Both the position numbers and the translations under genes were made by a program. Under the pieces are notes generated by a model. It ran no database searches, was not told where the DNA came from, and was given only the letters and a program-made list of their open reading frames with translations. From contig JAAUZJ010000024.1 of the NCBI GenBank assembly GCA_014804695.1, positions 183,485 to 247,484 on the forward strand: a stretch of 64,000 nucleotides of DNA. The letters run 5' to 3'. Origin of the DNA: Lachnospiraceae bacterium (GTDB lineage: Bacteria; Bacillota; Clostridia; Lachnospirales; Lachnospiraceae). This document shows positions 63,057-64,000 of this stretch, one piece after another (within the stretch, counting starts at the first letter, position 1; each line of letters starts with the position of its first letter).

Positions 63057-64000
63057 ATGAACGAAACTAAAGAATTCAAACCGTATATTCCTGCTGAGAA
63101 GATCACTCCGGAATTTACGGTGACATCAATCATCATGGGAGTTATTCTTGCCATAGTATTCGGCGCCGCTAACGCGTATCTTGGACTACGCGTAGGTATG
63201 ACTGTGTCCGCGTCTATTCCTGCAGCAGTTATTTCCATGGGTGTAATCCGTGTCATTATGAAGAAAAACTCCATTTTGGAGAGCAACATGGTTCAGACAA
63301 TCGGTTCCGCCGGTGAGTCACTGGCTGCAGGCGCTATTTTTACTATGCCTGCGCTGTTCTTGTGGGCGGAAGAAGGCTTGTGCGATATGCCGAGTCTTGT
63401 AGAAATCACACTGATCGCACTTTGCGGCGGTGTTCTGGGTGTATTGTTTATGATTCCGCTTCGTAATGCCCTGATTGTCAAAGAGCATGCGACGCTTCTG
63501 TATCCTGAAGGAACAGCCTGTGCAGATGTACTTCTTGCAGGTGAAGAGGGTGGTTCTAATGCATCTACCGTCTTCTGTGGTATGGGATTTGCAGCGATCT
63601 TTAAATTCATCGTGGATGGTATTAAAGTCATTCCTGCAGATATTGCCGCAGAGTTCCGCTCTTTTAAGGGCGAGCTGGGTCTGGAGGTCTATCCGGCACT
63701 TCTCGGAGTAGGTTATATCGTAGGTCCGAAGATTTCTTCTTATATGTTTGTAGGTTCACTGGTTGGATGGATGGCGCTCATTCCGTTAATCTGTCTGTTC
63801 GGTGCGGATACCTGGATGTATCCTGCGGAAGTGGGTACGACCATCGGCCAGCTCTATGAGAGCGGCGGCGCATCGGCAATCTGGAGTTCCTATCTGAGAT
63901 ACATCGGCGCAGGCGCAATCGCTACGGGAGGTATTATTTCCCTTATCAAGTCTTTCCCGCTGATTGTTACAACTTTCAGGGATGCGATTAAGGGCATGAA
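63057..64000 (+). CDS. OPT family oligopeptide transporter, 3' end cut off by the window edge
   Basis: About 314 residues are visible. The N-terminus MNETKEFKPYIPAEK is followed by helices with VFGAANAYLGLRVGMTVSAS, MVQTIGSAGESLAAGAIFTM, LYPEGTACADVLLAGEEGG and YPALLGVGYIVGPKI, all typical of OPT transporters that import oligopeptides or metal chelates with protons. AAAAGGAGGG lies 6 bases before the ATG. The gene runs off the right edge. Confidence 0.93.
   Translation, partial: MNETKEFKPYIPAEKITPEFTVTSIIMGVILAIVFGAANAYLGLRVGMTVSASIPAAVISMGVIRVIMKKNSILESNMVQTIGSAGESLAAGAIFTMPALFLWAEEGLCDMPSLVEITLIALCGGVLGVLFMIPLRNALIVKEHATLLYPEGTACADVLLAGEEGGSNASTVFCGMGFAAIFKFIVDGIKVIPADIAAEFRSFKGELGLEVYPALLGVGYIVGPKISSYMFVGSLVGWMALIPLICLFGADTWMYPAEVGTTIGQLYESGGASAIWSSYLRYIGAGAIATGGIISLIKSFPLIVTTFRDAIKGM

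Noticed and set aside
1..64000. CRISPR array, tRNA or rRNA genes
   Set aside because: No regular direct repeats with spacers, no tRNA cloverleaf and no rRNA-like sequence were noticed on reading both strands; the only short tandem repeats are at 50486-50680 and 62943-63000.

Overview
The window looks like a chromosomal segment of a spore-forming, low-to-moderate GC Gram-positive anaerobe of the Clostridia, most likely Lachnospiraceae. The evidence is the spoIIAA-spoIIAB-sigF and spoVAA-AB-AC sporulation operons, a T-box leader in front of valS, a CIRCE operator in front of clpB, strong AGGAGG ribosome binding sites, and gene families typical of Lachnospiraceae (DUF5722, DUF4250, DUF3892, FapA-FolC operon, PD-(D/E)XK Rpn-like proteins, InlB-repeat surface proteins). 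No species can be named from the sequence alone. Almost all genes lie on the minus strand; the exceptions are two Rpn-like genes, a chemotaxis receptor, a DUF3892 gene and the OPT transporter at the right edge.

Region by region (read right to left along transcription for most operons). 1-2.3 kb: a cut-off DUF5722 membrane-anchored protein overlapping rarA. 2.6-3.5 kb: an isolated Rpn/PD-(D/E)XK gene. 3.6-13.1 kb: a ten-gene ion-translocating operon whose first eight functional modules follow the archaeal Mbh order (MrpE, F, G, DUF4040, MbhE+MrpB fused, MrpC, MrpD) followed by three more NuoL/M/N-like antiporter subunits and no hydrogenase or NADH-oxidising module. 13.2-15.9 kb: a ribosomal-protection-type GTPase fused to a NYN nuclease domain. 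16.3-18.9 kb: spoVAA-AB-AC and small membrane peptides. 19-21 kb: a chemotaxis receptor. 21-25.4 kb: a MoxR-DUF58-transglutaminase operon. 26-27.3 kb: DUF3892, a PPOX-family protein and a MarR regulator with palindromic operators. 27.4-29 kb: the spoIIA operon. 29.2-33.6 kb: FapA, FolC, a 50-residue protein and a zinc-ribbon TPR protein. 33.8-36.8 kb: valS with T-box and a near-consensus promoter. 37.2-38.2 kb: a second Rpn-like gene. 38.3-50.9 kb: two giant paralogous secreted PL1 pectate-lyase-like multidomain proteins (1949 and 2168 residues). 51.3-54.8 kb: a polysaccharide deacetylase, a histidine kinase/response regulator pair and a DUF975 protein. 55-56.7 kb: a RACo-type [2Fe-2S]/ASKHA activator. 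57-58.2 kb: DUF4250 and an S66 LD-carboxypeptidase. 58.5-64 kb: clpB, an inositol-monophosphatase family gene, a HAD hydrolase and the start of an OPT transporter.

The intergenic DNA is unusually rich in structure. There are four long palindromic elements (two share a nearly identical 185-bp core but have different, internally complementary arms; two others share a GC-rich hairpin loop motif) and a three-copy hairpin repeat that sits exactly on the 3' ends of genes and supplies their TAG stop codon. These repeats also explain spurious N-terminal extensions in the open frames downstream of them. The most interesting protein-level observations are the hydrogenase-less Mbh-like complex with four antiporter-like subunits, the ribosomal GTPase-NYN fusion, and the tandem giant pectate-lyase-like pair.
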